Numbered from the stretch's first letter, positions 9,861-19,486 are shown. The stretch is DNA of 64,000 nt from DATFFO01 sp963772815 (GCA_963772815.1 CAVYYV010000005.1:1-64000); one strand, 5' to 3'. The notes: generated from the letters alone by a model not told the origin. Numbers and translations: made by a program.

Positions 9861-9959
9861 CCCCGTTTTCCCCTCGAGCCGCTCGCGCCGCCCTTGGCCG
9901 AAGAGGTGGCACTCCTGGTGGGGGAACGAACCGGAGTCATCTGAGAGCGCCGGTCAGAG

Positions 9960-9999
9960 TTTGAGCAAGCGCTCAAAGTCGCGCTGGCACTGTTACCAT
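9960..9999 (+). promoter_or_regulatory. Palindromic operator and -10 box upstream of the SCP2 gene
   Basis: TTTGAGC (9960-9966), four bases, and GCTCAAA (9971-9977) form a perfect inverted repeat typical of TetR/GntR-type operators. TACCAT at 9994-9999 is a plausible -10 element, 17 bases after the right arm, so a bound repressor would cover the -35 region. No regulator gene is adjacent. Confidence 0.45.
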
Positions 10000-10033
10000 C
10001 ATCCACAATCACTTCCAGCCAGAAAGGGAGACC

Positions 10034-10420
10034 ATGGCCGTTCAGTTCCTCTCCGACGAATGGGCCCAGGCCGTCACCGACGCCCTCAATAGCCACCCCG
10101 GATTCAAGAGCTCCATGGGCTCAGCCGAACTCACCATCCAGTTCAAGACGACCGACACACCCGACGGTGAAGTCGACTACTACATGAACACCTCGGGTGG
10201 CGAGGCGCAGCTGGGGATGGGAGAGACGTCCGATCCCGACGTCACCATCGCCCAGAACTACGACACGGCCACCGCCATCTCCAAGGGTGACCTCAACACC
10301 CAGACGGCCTTCATGACCGGCAAGATCAAAGTGTCGGGAAACCTGGCCAAGCTGATGATGCACCAGAGGGCCATCGGAGAGTGGGGATCGGCCGTCAAGG
10401 GCCTCGACGTCACCTACTGA
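10034..10420 (+). CDS. SCP2 sterol-carrier-domain protein
   Basis: The 128-residue protein follows a strong ribosome site (agaaagggagacc). It has the layout of a stand-alone bacterial SCP2 domain: W-A-Q-A-V-T-D-A-L-N near the start, a central D-Y-Y-M-N beta strand, DPDVTIAQNYDTATAISKGD and a C-terminal TGKIKVSGNLAKLMMHQ helix. That last motif (F-M-x-G-K-x-K-V-x-G-x-x-x-x-L) is characteristic of the family. SCP2 domains bind fatty acyl-CoA or other lipids in a hydrophobic tunnel. It is a single-gene unit, convergent with the cytochrome gene, and is probably controlled by the palindrome at 9960. Confidence 0.85.
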   Translation: MAVQFLSDEWAQAVTDALNSHPGFKSSMGSAELTIQFKTTDTPDGEVDYYMNTSGGEAQLGMGETSDPDVTIAQNYDTATAISKGDLNTQTAFMTGKIKVSGNLAKLMMHQRAIGEWGSAVKGLDVTY

Positions 10421-10839
10421 GAGGTCGCCAGACCGCAGTCGGCCAGCGTCTGGTCCATGTCTCCGCCACCGAACTTGAACCGTTCGAAGGAGACGACCTG
10501 TTGAATCTCCTCGTCGCTCAAGGAGCCTCCAAACTCAGGCATGACGGCGGTTATCTCCTTGCCCTGCGCCCCATAGGTGGGACCGTTCTCCTTGCTCCAT
10601 TTGACAGACCCAAGCGTCACCCAGTGGATCTGATCGTCGCAGGCAGGAAAGGTGGTCAGCACCTTGGCCAGCGCCGGCCCTGCCCCACCCTGGCCGTTCC
10701 CGCCATGACAGGTAGCACAGCGATCAGAGAAGACCTGCTTGCCGGCGTCGAGATTCCGATCCCCCAGCGAGGGCGGCGGGCCGGCGCAGGCAGCCAGAAA
10801 AGCCACCAAGACCAGCACCGGCCCGGTGAACCCCCTCAC
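10414..10839 (-). CDS. Cytochrome c lipoprotein
   Basis: The start is the GTG at 10839, which overlaps the stop of the upstream membrane gene. The 141-residue protein has a signal peptide with lipobox FLAAC (Cys18). A class I cytochrome c domain follows: CATCH at residues 41-45 binds heme, and Met100 in AVMPEF is the likely sixth ligand. It is therefore a membrane-anchored electron carrier on the outer face of the membrane. Coupling to the 393-residue polytopic protein upstream implies they form one redox unit. A longer open frame extends upstream, but it lies inside the neighbouring gene and lacks coding character. It overlaps the SCP2 gene by 7 bases, convergent. Confidence 0.85.
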   Translation of the reverse strand: MRGFTGPVLVLVAFLAACAGPPPSLGDRNLDAGKQVFSDRCATCHGGNGQGGAGPALAKVLTTFPACDDQIHWVTLGSVKWSKENGPTYGAQGKEITAVMPEFGGSLSDEEIQQVVSFERFKFGGGDMDQTLADCGLATSQ

Positions 10840-12017
10840 GCAGCGGCCAGAGGCCGCCGCACCACCAGCTGACGGAAAAACCAATAGACGGCGAACAGCA
10901 GCGCCGCACCCATGATGGGAGCTCCCACTCTCTTCAGAGCAGCGGAGTCGGCTACCAGACCTACCAGGAAGATGACAAGCCCGCCGTTGACTCCCCACAG
11001 GACGGCCGGGTTGGTCCTGATCTCCGTCAACCGTTGCGCAACCGCGAACAGGGCATTGGTCATGACACCGATGAACATCGTGTGGTCGAACGCCAGCAGC
11101 ACACCGACCGGGCCCTCGCCGGTCTCGGGGTCGAGCTGACCGGAGACGAAGAGCTGCACGACGTAGACCAGCAAGGCGATGCCCACCGCCAGAAACACCA
11201 CCGACATGCGGGCAAAGTCCCGCCCGTCGGCGCTTCCCCAAGCAGCGGGGCGAACACGGGGCCACATACGCACGATGAACATGACGACCGCGATCACCTC
11301 GAGAGCAGAAGCGATCTGGATCAGGGCGTCGATCTCGAAGATGAACGAGATGTTGACCAGGATCCCGGCGCCGAACAGGCTCCAGGCCACGATCCGCCCG
11401 CTACGCCCCTCCGGGCCCTCCAACAGCCACTCGGTCACGGCAACACCGGCCAGGATGAGATAGCCGATCAGCATGGCGGGAGGATGTGCCCCGGCCAGCG
11501 ACGACGAGGTCTCGTCACTCAGCCCGGGAAGGGAGCCCTGGGCGATGAACAGGCCCAGCATGACGCCGAGCACGGCTCCTAGGCCAAGAGAGATGGTGGC
11601 CAGCAGGATGGCCAGTTGGGACACCGTGCGCGACGAGGTGCGGTACCTGGCCCAGACCCACGAGATGACCCAGACGATGGCCAGGAGCATCAGGGTTCCG
11701 GTGATAGGCCGGTAGATGCCGGTCCCGGCCAGGAAAGCGATCACATAAAGGCCGGTCACGGCCGCCGCGGTCAACCCGATCCGCCGGGCGGTCCGCTCCT
11801 CGTCCTCACTCACGCCCTGGCCGAGCATCAAGAAGGCAGAGCCGACCACCGAGAGGGTGATCCATCCCAGCGTGCCGGAGTGAACGTGGGTCAACAGCGC
11901 CTCGTGAGAGGGATTCCACACGTCCATACCGTTGAGTATCCCGATGACGATCGTCACCACGAAGATCGCCAGAGCGGTGCGAAAGAGCAGACGCGCTGTC
12001 GCGTCGAGCCCAAACAT
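10836..12017 (-). CDS. Heme-copper-oxidase-like polytopic membrane protein
   Basis: The 393-residue protein has about 12 predicted membrane helices. It contains THVHSGTLGW (about residues 43-52), GAHPPAMLIGY and FDHTMFIGVMTNALF. These resemble the low-spin heme and active-site helices of cbb3/NOR-type subunit I, but the protein is shorter than subunit I (about 470 residues) and the usual HPE-V-Y and double-His patterns are not seen. With the overlapping cytochrome c lipoprotein it may be a quinol/cytochrome c redox complex or an NnrS-like heme protein. Assignment to the heme-copper superfamily is inferred from motif pattern; catalytic competence is doubtful. Confidence 0.6.
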   Translation of the reverse strand: MFGLDATARLLFRTALAIFVVTIVIGILNGMDVWNPSHEALLTHVHSGTLGWITLSVVGSAFLMLGQGVSEDEERTARRIGLTAAAVTGLYVIAFLAGTGIYRPITGTLMLLAIVWVISWVWARYRTSSRTVSQLAILLATISLGLGAVLGVMLGLFIAQGSLPGLSDETSSSLAGAHPPAMLIGYLILAGVAVTEWLLEGPEGRSGRIVAWSLFGAGILVNISFIFEIDALIQIASALEVIAVVMFIVRMWPRVRPAAWGSADGRDFARMSVVFLAVGIALLVYVVQLFVSGQLDPETGEGPVGVLLAFDHTMFIGVMTNALFAVAQRLTEIRTNPAVLWGVNGGLVIFLVGLVADSAALKRVGAPIMGAALLFAVYWFFRQLVVRRPLAAA

Positions 12018-12142
12018 CCAAGCCTCCTCTAGTTGCCCTGGCCGTGCAGGCGCACGGCGGCCAACAGATTAAGGGTTCTCGTCGTCCGATGCCGTCGAAA
12101 GCCGGTTCTTGTTGTTGGCTTACGGCGTCGACCTTTCAACGC

Positions 12143-12172
12143 AAAAGACCCCGGCCATTTGGCCGGGGTCTT
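12143..12172 (-). terminator. Rho-independent terminator of hupB
   Basis: AAGACCCCGGCC (12145-12156), loop ATTT and the exact complement (12161-12172) make a 12-bp stem. Read on the minus strand, 3' of the HU gene, it ends in TTTT (12146-12143). Confidence 0.85.
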
Positions 12173-12193
12173 CCACAGGTGGTGTCGGTCGGA

Positions 12194-12466
12194 TCAGTTG
12201 ACGGCGTCCTTGAGGCTCTTGCCGGCCTTGAAGGCGGGCGCGTTGGAGGCCTTCACCTGGATGGTGTCGCCCGTCTGAGGGTTGCGACCGGTGCGGGCCG
12301 CACGGTGGCGTACCTCGAAGGTGCCGAAACCGGTCAGCGATACCTTGTCGCCCTTCTTCAAGGCGCTGGTGATGCTGTCCAGCACCGCGTCGAGGTGGGC
12401 TTGGGCATCCGCCTTTGTGCCGCTGGTTGCGGCGGCGACGGCATCGACTAGTTCGGACTTGTTCAT
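12194..12466 (-). CDS. hup: DNA-binding protein HU
   Basis: The 90-residue protein starts MNKSELVDAVAAATSG and contains GFGTFEVRHRAARTGRNPQT, the conserved HU beta-arm region, then V-K-A-S-N-A-P-A-F-K-A-G-K. Length and motif order are those of a short bacterial HU. It lacks the Lys/Ala-rich tail of mycobacterial HupB, so it is the simple form. HU is an abundant nucleoid protein that bends DNA without sequence specificity. It has an extended purine-rich ribosome site (AAAGGAGGAGAGG before the ATG), consistent with high expression, and its own terminator, so it is monocistronic. Confidence 0.95.
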   Translation of the reverse strand: MNKSELVDAVAAATSGTKADAQAHLDAVLDSITSALKKGDKVSLTGFGTFEVRHRAARTGRNPQTGDTIQVKASNAPAFKAGKSLKDAVN

Positions 12467-12592
12467 GAGCCTCTCCTCCTTTGGAGAATGGAACTACAGA
12501 TACGTAATTCTTGTCGGCCCGGAGCGGCTATGCAAGCCAAATCCGCTCAACCAAAGGGTTTTCGCGCTCTCGTGGCCCGCCGACCACGGCGC

Positions 12593-13579
12593 TCAGATGA
12601 GCCCGAGCGACTCCACTGCCTCCCGCTCCGAGACCAGCTCGGCCACCGAAGCATCGATCCGCTGGCGAGACCAGTCGTCGATCTCCAGATCGGGGACGAT
12701 GCGCCACTCCCCATTGGCGGTCGTGCACGGGAACGAACAGATCAGACCCTCGGGCACCCCATAGGAACCGTCGGAGGGCACCGACATCGACACCCAGTCG
12801 CCTTCGGGCGTGCCGCCTATCCAGTCGCGTACGTGACCGATGGCGGCATTGGCCGCCGAAGCGGCCGAGGACGCTCCCCGCGCCTCGATGATCGCCGCCC
12901 CTCGCTTGGCAACGGTGGGGATGAAGTGGTTCTCTACCCAATCCTGATCGTCGACCACCTCCATCGCCGGCCTGCCCGAGATCTCAGCGTGGAACAGGTC
13001 GGGATACTGGGTGGAGGAATGGTTGCCCCATATCGACATGCGGCGTATCTCCGACACCGGCTCCCCCACCTTGTTGGCCACCTGACTCAGGGCACGGTTG
13101 TGATCCAGCCGGGTCATGGCCGTGAACCGGCTCTGCTGGAGGCCCTTGGCGTTGCTCATCGCGATGAGGGCATTGGTGTTGGCCGGATTGCCGACGACCA
13201 GCACATGAACCAGCGGGGAGGCAGCCTCGGCCAGTGCGCGGCCCTGGGGCTTGAAGATGCCTCCGTTGGCCTCGAGCAAGTCACTGCGCTCCATCCCTGC
13301 CTTACGAGGCATCGCCCCCACCAGGAGGGCGACGTCGGCGTCGGCGAATGCCTCCTCTGCATCGCTGGTCATGACGAGGCCGTCGAGCAATGGGAAAGCA
13401 CAGTCCTCCAGCTCCATGGCGACCCCCTCCAGGGCACCCATGGCCGGTGGGATCTCGAGCATTTGCAGGGTGACCGGCTGGTTCGACCCGAGCATCTCCC
13501 CGGCGGCGATCCTGAAGAGCAGGCTGTATCCGATCTGTCCGGCCGCACCGGTGACGGCCACGCGTTTGCTGGAACTCAT
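12593..13579 (-). CDS. mdh: Malate dehydrogenase
   Basis: The 328-residue protein starts at the ATG at 13579; 19 more codons are open upstream but precede the nucleotide-binding fold. VAVTGAAGQIGYSLLFRIA binds NAD, AMPRKAGMERSDLL holds the substrate Arg residues, GNPANTNALI is typical of the cytosolic-type family, and SIWGNHSSTQYPD holds the catalytic His. This is the roughly 328-residue MDH type of actinobacteria and proteobacteria. It interconverts malate and oxaloacetate in the TCA cycle. Oxaloacetate feeds aspartate, the substrate of the nearby NAD biosynthesis operon. Confidence 0.96.
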   Translation of the reverse strand: MSSSKRVAVTGAAGQIGYSLLFRIAAGEMLGSNQPVTLQMLEIPPAMGALEGVAMELEDCAFPLLDGLVMTSDAEEAFADADVALLVGAMPRKAGMERSDLLEANGGIFKPQGRALAEAASPLVHVLVVGNPANTNALIAMSNAKGLQQSRFTAMTRLDHNRALSQVANKVGEPVSEIRRMSIWGNHSSTQYPDLFHAEISGRPAMEVVDDQDWVENHFIPTVAKRGAAIIEARGASSAASAANAAIGHVRDWIGGTPEGDWVSMSVPSDGSYGVPEGLICSFPCTTANGEWRIVPDLEIDDWSRQRIDASVAELVSEREAVESLGLI

Positions 13580-13622
13580 GCGACTGAGCGTAGTGGCCTT
13601 CGTGCCCAGCCAAGCAGGCGGC

Positions 13623-13650
13623 TCAAGTCCGGGCACGAAGGGGTCGATAC
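13623..13650 (+). promoter_or_regulatory. Sigma-28-like promoter upstream of an 80-residue membrane protein
   Basis: TCAAGTCC (13623-13630), a 12-base spacer and GTCGATAC (13643-13650) match the other FliA/WhiG-like sites in this window. The ATG at 13657 lies 7 bases after the -10 half, so the transcript would be nearly or fully leaderless. Confidence 0.5.
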
Positions 13651-13656
13651 AGCCTC

Positions 13657-13899
13657 ATGTCACATAAGGCAACGACCGGGATCGAGAAGTTCCATGTGGT
13701 GACGCTGCTCACCACTGTGGTGGCAGCCATCGTCCTGGCTCTGCTCAGCGTGTACGTGGCCGTGACCTTCGGTGCGCCTGCTGCCCTTGGTTGGGTGCTG
13801 CTGGCCGGAGCTGCCGGCCTCTACGCCCGACACAAGCTGATCGCAATGAAGTCGAACGGCACGCCCCGTCACGCCAGATCGAGCGCCACATCCATTTGA
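13657..13899 (+). CDS. Small two-helix membrane protein of unknown function
   Basis: The 80-residue protein begins MSHKATTGIEKFHVVTLLTT and has two predicted helices (about residues 13-36 and 41-58), then a basic tail with RHKLIAMKSNG. No family is recognised. Support comes from the hydropathy pattern, the lack of a rival frame between mdh and nadC, and the promoter-like site immediately upstream. Its last 31 bases overlap the 3' end of nadC, convergent. If the sigma-28-like promoter is real, it belongs to the same regulon as the pilus genes. Confidence 0.5.
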   Translation: MSHKATTGIEKFHVVTLLTTVVAAIVLALLSVYVAVTFGAPAALGWVLLAGAAGLYARHKLIAMKSNGTPRHARSSATSI

Positions 13900-14708
13900 G
13901 GGGCCGAGTGGGTTATCCAACCCACTGAAATCACATCCACCTCCGTCTCGGCGATGGCGCGCACGTTGTCGCGGGTGACTCCTCCCGACGCCTCGCACAC
14001 CATGCGGCCACGTACCCGCTGCACAGCCGCCGCCAGCGTGGGCCTGTCCATGTTGTCCAGCAGAACCAGGTCGGCCCCCACGGCCAGCAGCTCATCGAGC
14101 TGATCCAGGTTCTCCACCTCCACCTCGATCTTCACCGTGTGGCCAATCCGCTCTCTCACTGCCATCACGGCCGCGGTCAGGCTTCCGGCGACGGCGATGT
14201 GGTTGTCCTTGATCATGACCGCGTCGTAGAGCCCGAATCGATGATTATGGCCTCCTCCCATTCTCACCGCGTACTTGTCGAGAGCTCTCAGCCCGGGCAT
14301 GGTCTTCCGCGTATCCGTTATCGCGGCCCCGGTGCCTTCTACCAGCCGGACCAGCTCGGCGGTAGCGGTGGCCACTCCCGACATACGCCCCAGGAGGTTC
14401 AACGCCGTGCGTTCACCGGTCAGGATCGAACGAGCCGGGCCGGTCACGATGGCCACCGTCGTCATCGCCTTGACCTCCTCGCCGTCCGTCGAGCGGACCT
14501 CGAAGGTGACCCGCCCGTCCACCTGGGCGAATACGGCAGCCGCAACCTCCAGACCCGCCAGTACCCCCGGGGCCCGGACTACGACGTGGCCTGTGGCATC
14601 CGCATCAGCCGGGATGCAGGAATCGCTGGTCAGGTCACCGGCCTCGGCAAGATCCTCGTCGAGAGCACGACGTATCACGTCGGCGTACATGGATGGGTGG
14701 AGCGACAC
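13869..14708 (-). CDS. nadC: Nicotinate-nucleotide pyrophosphorylase (quinolinate phosphoribosyltransferase)
   Basis: The 279-residue protein converts quinolinate and PRPP to nicotinate mononucleotide, CO2 and PPi. Signatures are GDLTSDSCIP near the N-terminus, GERTALNLLGRMSGVAT, the substrate-binding DTRKTMPGLRALDKYAV with GGGHNHR, and VMIKDNHI. The C-terminal barrel contains EVEVENLDQ, VLLDNMD and EASGGV. Length is standard. It is the third gene of nadA-nadB-nadC on the minus strand, 24 bases after nadB, and completes de novo NAD synthesis from aspartate. Confidence 0.96.
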   Translation of the reverse strand: MSLHPSMYADVIRRALDEDLAEAGDLTSDSCIPADADATGHVVVRAPGVLAGLEVAAAVFAQVDGRVTFEVRSTDGEEVKAMTTVAIVTGPARSILTGERTALNLLGRMSGVATATAELVRLVEGTGAAITDTRKTMPGLRALDKYAVRMGGGHNHRFGLYDAVMIKDNHIAVAGSLTAAVMAVRERIGHTVKIEVEVENLDQLDELLAVGADLVLLDNMDRPTLAAAVQRVRGRMVCEASGGVTRDNVRAIAETEVDVISVGWITHSAPQMDVALDLA

Positions 14709-14732
14709 GGTCCGGTCAGGCTACCGGCCGAC

Positions 14733-16253
14733 TCAGATGGGAACCAGCTCGACGGGGGTGGCCTGGACCATGGTTCGCTCCGCCTGGAGCGGATCCGGCT
14801 CGGGGTAGTCGGCCCGGTAATGGCCCCCTCGCGATTCGCTCCGGCGCAAGGCGGCAGGGATCACGAAGCGGGCCACATCGGCCGCCACCCGGCCTCCCAC
14901 GGACCGGCGCAGCACGGGGTCGAGATCCAGAAGCTGGTTGCGGGCGTCCCACAGCCCGTTCCCGGTCCGGACCAGTCCCACCCGCTCCCACATCAGCTTG
15001 CGCAACTCCTCGAACGCGGGACCGGGGCGGAGAGGTAGGTCCATTGCCTCGGAGGGAACCAGAAACGGCCCACTGCCCAGACGTGGAGCGCGGGCGGAGA
15101 CGTCGGTCGCCACCCGGGCACCGAAGACCAGGCCCTCGAGGAGAGAGTTCGAGGCGAGCCGGTTGGCGCCGTGCGCTCCGGTGGAGGCGCACTCCCCCAC
15201 CGCCCACAGGCCCGGCATCGACGTGCGGCCGTCGACGCCCCCGTCGATGCCTCCCATGAAGTAGTGCGCAGCAGGCGAGACCGGGAGGGGATCGGTGGTC
15301 GGATCGAGACCGATGGATTGGGCGTGGGTGTAGACGGTGGGAAACCTGGAGGAGAAGTTGCCGATCATTCGGGCGTCGAGATAGGCGCCGGCTCCCTTGT
15401 CGAGCTGCCACCAGATAGCCCGGGCGACTATGTCGCGGGGGGCCAATTCTGCGTCGGGGTGCTGGGTGAGCATGAAGCGACGGCCGTGGGCATCGATCAG
15501 CTTGGCACCCTCCCCCCTCAAAGCCTCGGTGAGCAGCGGCATCGGGTCCTTACCCCCGCCCATGGCGGTGGGATGAAACTGGACGAACTCCATGTCCACC
15601 AGCCGCACCCCTGCTCTGGCCGCCATTGCGATGCCGTCCCCGGTCACACCGATGGGGTTGGTCGTGTGTGAGTAGAGGCGGCCGATTCCACCGGTAGCGA
15701 GCACCACCGCTGGAGCCAGTATCAACTGACGATTGCCGCGCTCATCTGCGGCCACCACCCCGGCGGCACGTCCATCGGTCTGGACCAGGTCGACGGCCCG
15801 CCACCCTCGCATCTGGCTCACCTGGGGTTTGCGCTTGGCCGCCTCCGTGAGGGTGGTCATCACCTCGGCACCGGTGGCGTCGCCGTCGGCATGGAGGATT
15901 CGCCGCCGCGAATGGCCCGCTTCACGCCCGTAGCTCAGATCACCGTCCTCGTCGGTGTCGAAGTGCGCGCCCATGGCGATGAGTCGCTCCACCGCCTCGG
16001 GTCCACCGGCCGTCAGAATCTCGACCACATCCTCCACTGCCAGACCTGCCGACACCCCAATCGTGTCGGCAGCATGCAGGCCGGGATCGTCCCCCTCGCT
16101 CATCGCCACGGCGATCCCACCCTGAGCCCACCAGGTAGAGCCGGGTTCGTCCGCCACAAGGACCACCGCCCTGGGCAAGGCCAGGGCAACGGTCAGACCA
16201 GCCACCCCCGCCCCGACCACCAGCGGTTCGTCGAGCCGGAGGGTCTCGGTCAC
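14733..16253 (-). CDS. nadB: L-aspartate oxidase
   Basis: The 506-residue flavoprotein oxidises L-aspartate to iminoaspartate. It has an N-terminal FAD site (VVGAGVAGLTVALAL), the WWAQGGIAVAM segment typical of NadB, and GREAGHSRRRILHADGDATG. FVQFHPTAM and the capping-domain YFMGGIDGGVDGRTSMPGL follow, with GANRLASNSLLEGLVFG before the helical C-terminal domain. Length is slightly shorter than E. coli NadB (540), as in other actinobacteria. It lies between nadA (54 bases upstream) and nadC, and hands its unstable product to NadA. Confidence 0.95.
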   Translation of the reverse strand: MTETLRLDEPLVVGAGVAGLTVALALPRAVVLVADEPGSTWWAQGGIAVAMSEGDDPGLHAADTIGVSAGLAVEDVVEILTAGGPEAVERLIAMGAHFDTDEDGDLSYGREAGHSRRRILHADGDATGAEVMTTLTEAAKRKPQVSQMRGWRAVDLVQTDGRAAGVVAADERGNRQLILAPAVVLATGGIGRLYSHTTNPIGVTGDGIAMAARAGVRLVDMEFVQFHPTAMGGGKDPMPLLTEALRGEGAKLIDAHGRRFMLTQHPDAELAPRDIVARAIWWQLDKGAGAYLDARMIGNFSSRFPTVYTHAQSIGLDPTTDPLPVSPAAHYFMGGIDGGVDGRTSMPGLWAVGECASTGAHGANRLASNSLLEGLVFGARVATDVSARAPRLGSGPFLVPSEAMDLPLRPGPAFEELRKLMWERVGLVRTGNGLWDARNQLLDLDPVLRRSVGGRVAADVARFVIPAALRRSESRGGHYRADYPEPDPLQAERTMVQATPVELVPI

Positions 16254-16307
16254 GGCTCCTCCCGCCCCCCTCGGACCGACTCCCCGAACGGGTCCGCAAG
16301 ATCTGCG

Positions 16308-17273
16308 TCAGTCATTGCGGCCGACTTCGAGCATCCTCTCGACCGCCCGTCGGGCGCGAGCGGCCACGTCGCCATCGATCTCCACCTGATGGGTCATCGT
16401 CTCCAACGACTGCCGGATCCCGTCCAACGTGATCCTCTTCATGTGCGGGCACAGGTTGCATGGCCGCACGAACTCGGTGTCGGGTGACTCGAGGGCGACG
16501 TTGTCGGCCATCGAGCACTCGGTGATCATCATCACTTGGCGAGGTTGATTGGCTCGCACCCAGTTGATCATCCCGTTCGTCGAGCCCACGTAGTCGGCCT
16601 CGGCGAGAACGTCGGGAGGGCATTCTGGATGGGCGATGACGGACACGTCCCCCAGTCCGCGGCGGTGAGCCGCAATCTCCTCGCCGGTGAAACGCTCGTG
16701 GACCATGCACGATCCCGCCCACGTGTGGACCTCCACATCGGTCTGGGAGGCCACCCACGACGCCAGGTACTGATCGGGGATGAAGATCACCTCGTCGACA
16801 CCCAGCGACTCCACTACCGCCTTGGCGTTACCCGAAGTGCAGCAGATATCCGACTCCGCCTTCACCTCGGCCGAGGTGTTGACGTAGGTGACGACCGGTG
16901 CACCCGGATACTGGCTGCGCAGGCGCCGCACATCCTCGCCCGTGATCCCCTCCGAGAGAGAACAGCCCGCCCGCAGGTCGGGGACGAGAACGGTCTTGTC
17001 CGGGTTGATGATCTTGGCCGTCTCCGCCATGAAGTGGACGCCGGCCAGCACGATGACATCGGCGTCGGTATCGCGGGCCACCTGGGCCAGATACAGCGAG
17101 TCGCCCCGCAGGTCTGCGGTGGCAAAGATGTCGGGGGTCATGTAGTTGTGGGCGGCCACAACCGCATTCCGCTCTGCCTTGAGCCGACCAATTTCGGCCA
17201 GCAACGGCTCCAGCGCCGCCTTTTCCTCCGGCGGTAGGACATCGGCCTGCCTGGTGATCTGCAATGTCGTCAC
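16308..17273 (-). CDS. nadA: Quinolinate synthase A
   Basis: The 321-residue [4Fe-4S] enzyme condenses iminoaspartate with dihydroxyacetone phosphate. Candidate cluster ligands are Cys104 (RAGCSLSEG), Cys189 (WAGSCMVHE) and Cys275 in CNLCPHMK. AHNYMTPDIF and VHFMAETAKI near the N-terminus, YVNTSAEVKAESDICCTSGN and FIPDQYLASWV are all conserved. It is the first gene of the NAD operon. The upstream gap to icd is 116 bases; no NrtR- or NiaR-type operator was recognised there. Confidence 0.96.
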   Translation of the reverse strand: MTTLQITRQADVLPPEEKAALEPLLAEIGRLKAERNAVVAAHNYMTPDIFATADLRGDSLYLAQVARDTDADVIVLAGVHFMAETAKIINPDKTVLVPDLRAGCSLSEGITGEDVRRLRSQYPGAPVVTYVNTSAEVKAESDICCTSGNAKAVVESLGVDEVIFIPDQYLASWVASQTDVEVHTWAGSCMVHERFTGEEIAAHRRGLGDVSVIAHPECPPDVLAEADYVGSTNGMINWVRANQPRQVMMITECSMADNVALESPDTEFVRPCNLCPHMKRITLDGIRQSLETMTHQVEIDGDVAARARRAVERMLEVGRND

Positions 17274-17389
17274 AACGGGTCTCTCATGTCAGACGGGAAA
17301 GAGTATTCCAACCGGCCGGCCAACCGAACCACTGCCCCCTCTGGCGCGGCATTCGGGTTGCGTGGGCCGTGAGTGTCGTGGGAAAAGGC

Positions 17390-18592
<1,203 letters not shown>

Positions 18593-18705
18593 AGAAACTC
18601 CTCAACGTGTTGATATCTGACGCTGAGAGTAACCGCGACCACCTAGGGGTCGATTCGCCATAGGCCGAAGAAGGTCCCCCTTCAGCCTGGCTACCATCGT
18701 CCAAC

Positions 18706-19089
18706 GTGGCTACCACCGTTCGCAGCGCCAGACCACCGGCAGATCAATTCATGCGCCGACTGCTGGGGGTGGAGGGCGATCCCGTCAAAGGGGCGGTGTT
18801 CGATGCTCAGAACAAGCTGCGGAGCTCGATCATCATCTCGGGAATCCGCTGCACGATCACCTACTTACTGGTACCGATCATCACGCCGATCCTGGGTTTC
18901 ATGAGCACCGTCGCCGCTCCGATCAGCATCGGACTGTCGCTCATCGCAATATTCTTCGGTTACAACAGCCTCAAACGGTTCTGGCTGGCCGATCACCGCT
19001 TCAGATGGCGTTACACGATCTTCATCACAGTGGTCTGGTCACTGCTCGTGGTGGGCATCGTGACCGACGTGGTAGGTCTTGTCGCCTGA
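18706..19089 (+). CDS. Conserved actinobacterial three-helix membrane protein
   Basis: The 127-residue protein has three predicted helices (about residues 41-65, 69-88 and 101-125) and a soluble head ending NKLRSSIIISGIRCTITYLL. No enzymatic motif is seen and no function is assigned. The GTG at 18706 has no clear ribosome site; a TACCAT box about 10 bases upstream could drive a leaderless message. The 3' end overlaps the RidA gene by 11 bases. Confidence 0.65.
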   Translation: MATTVRSARPPADQFMRRLLGVEGDPVKGAVFDAQNKLRSSIIISGIRCTITYLLVPIITPILGFMSTVAAPISIGLSLIAIFFGYNSLKRFWLADHRFRWRYTIFITVVWSLLVVGIVTDVVGLVA

Positions 19090-19486
19090 CCGGGGGCCTC
19101 GTCGCCTCATCTCGTCGGGAGCCCGGTGGGAAGAGCTGGTCGGGTACTCGAGGGCTGTACGGGTGGGGTCCATGGTGTTCGTGTCGGGGACCACGGCGGC
19201 CGATCCCGGAGGCGGGGCCGTGGGTGGCGACGACATCGCCGCACAAGCCCGGGAGGCCCTGTCACGGATCAGAGCGGCCCTCGAGGAGGCCGGATCCCGA
19301 CTCGAGCATGTCGTCCGGACCCGCGTCTTCATCACCGATATCTCCCGTTGGGAAGAGGTCGCCGACGTCCACGGAGAGACCTTCGCCGGAATCCGACCCG
19401 CTTCGACCATGGTGGAGGTTTCGTCGCTCATAGACCCGTCACTCCTGGTGGAGATCGAAGCCGACGCAGTGATTCCGTCCGGGTGA
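19079..19486 (+). CDS. RidA/YjgF family protein
   Basis: The 135-residue protein has the RidA fold signatures: Y-S-R-A-V-R-V-G-S-M-V-F-V-S-G-T-T near residue 25 and ARVHGETFAGIRPASTMVEV with the conserved Arg-Pro-A-S/R-T motif. SLIDPSLLVEIEADAV lies at the C-terminus. Members hydrolyse reactive enamines/imines or act in degradation pathways. The upstream-most start is the TTG at 19079, overlapping the previous gene. A start nearer 19130 is possible. It belongs to the larger atypical RidA subfamily rather than the housekeeping RidA. Confidence 0.8.
   Translation: MSPDRGPRRLISSGARWEELVGYSRAVRVGSMVFVSGTTAADPGGGAVGGDDIAAQAREALSRIRAALEEAGSRLEHVVRTRVFITDISRWEEVADVHGETFAGIRPASTMVEVSSLIDPSLLVEIEADAVIPSG

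Noticed and set aside
10414..11265. Extended 283-codon reading of the cytochrome c gene
   Set aside because: The N-terminal part lies inside the membrane protein gene in another frame and is Arg/Gly-rich noise; the signal peptide begins at GTG 10839.
12070..12101. Fifth sigma-28-like site on the plus strand
   Set aside because: Half-sites are poor, spacing is wrong and no plus-strand gene follows.
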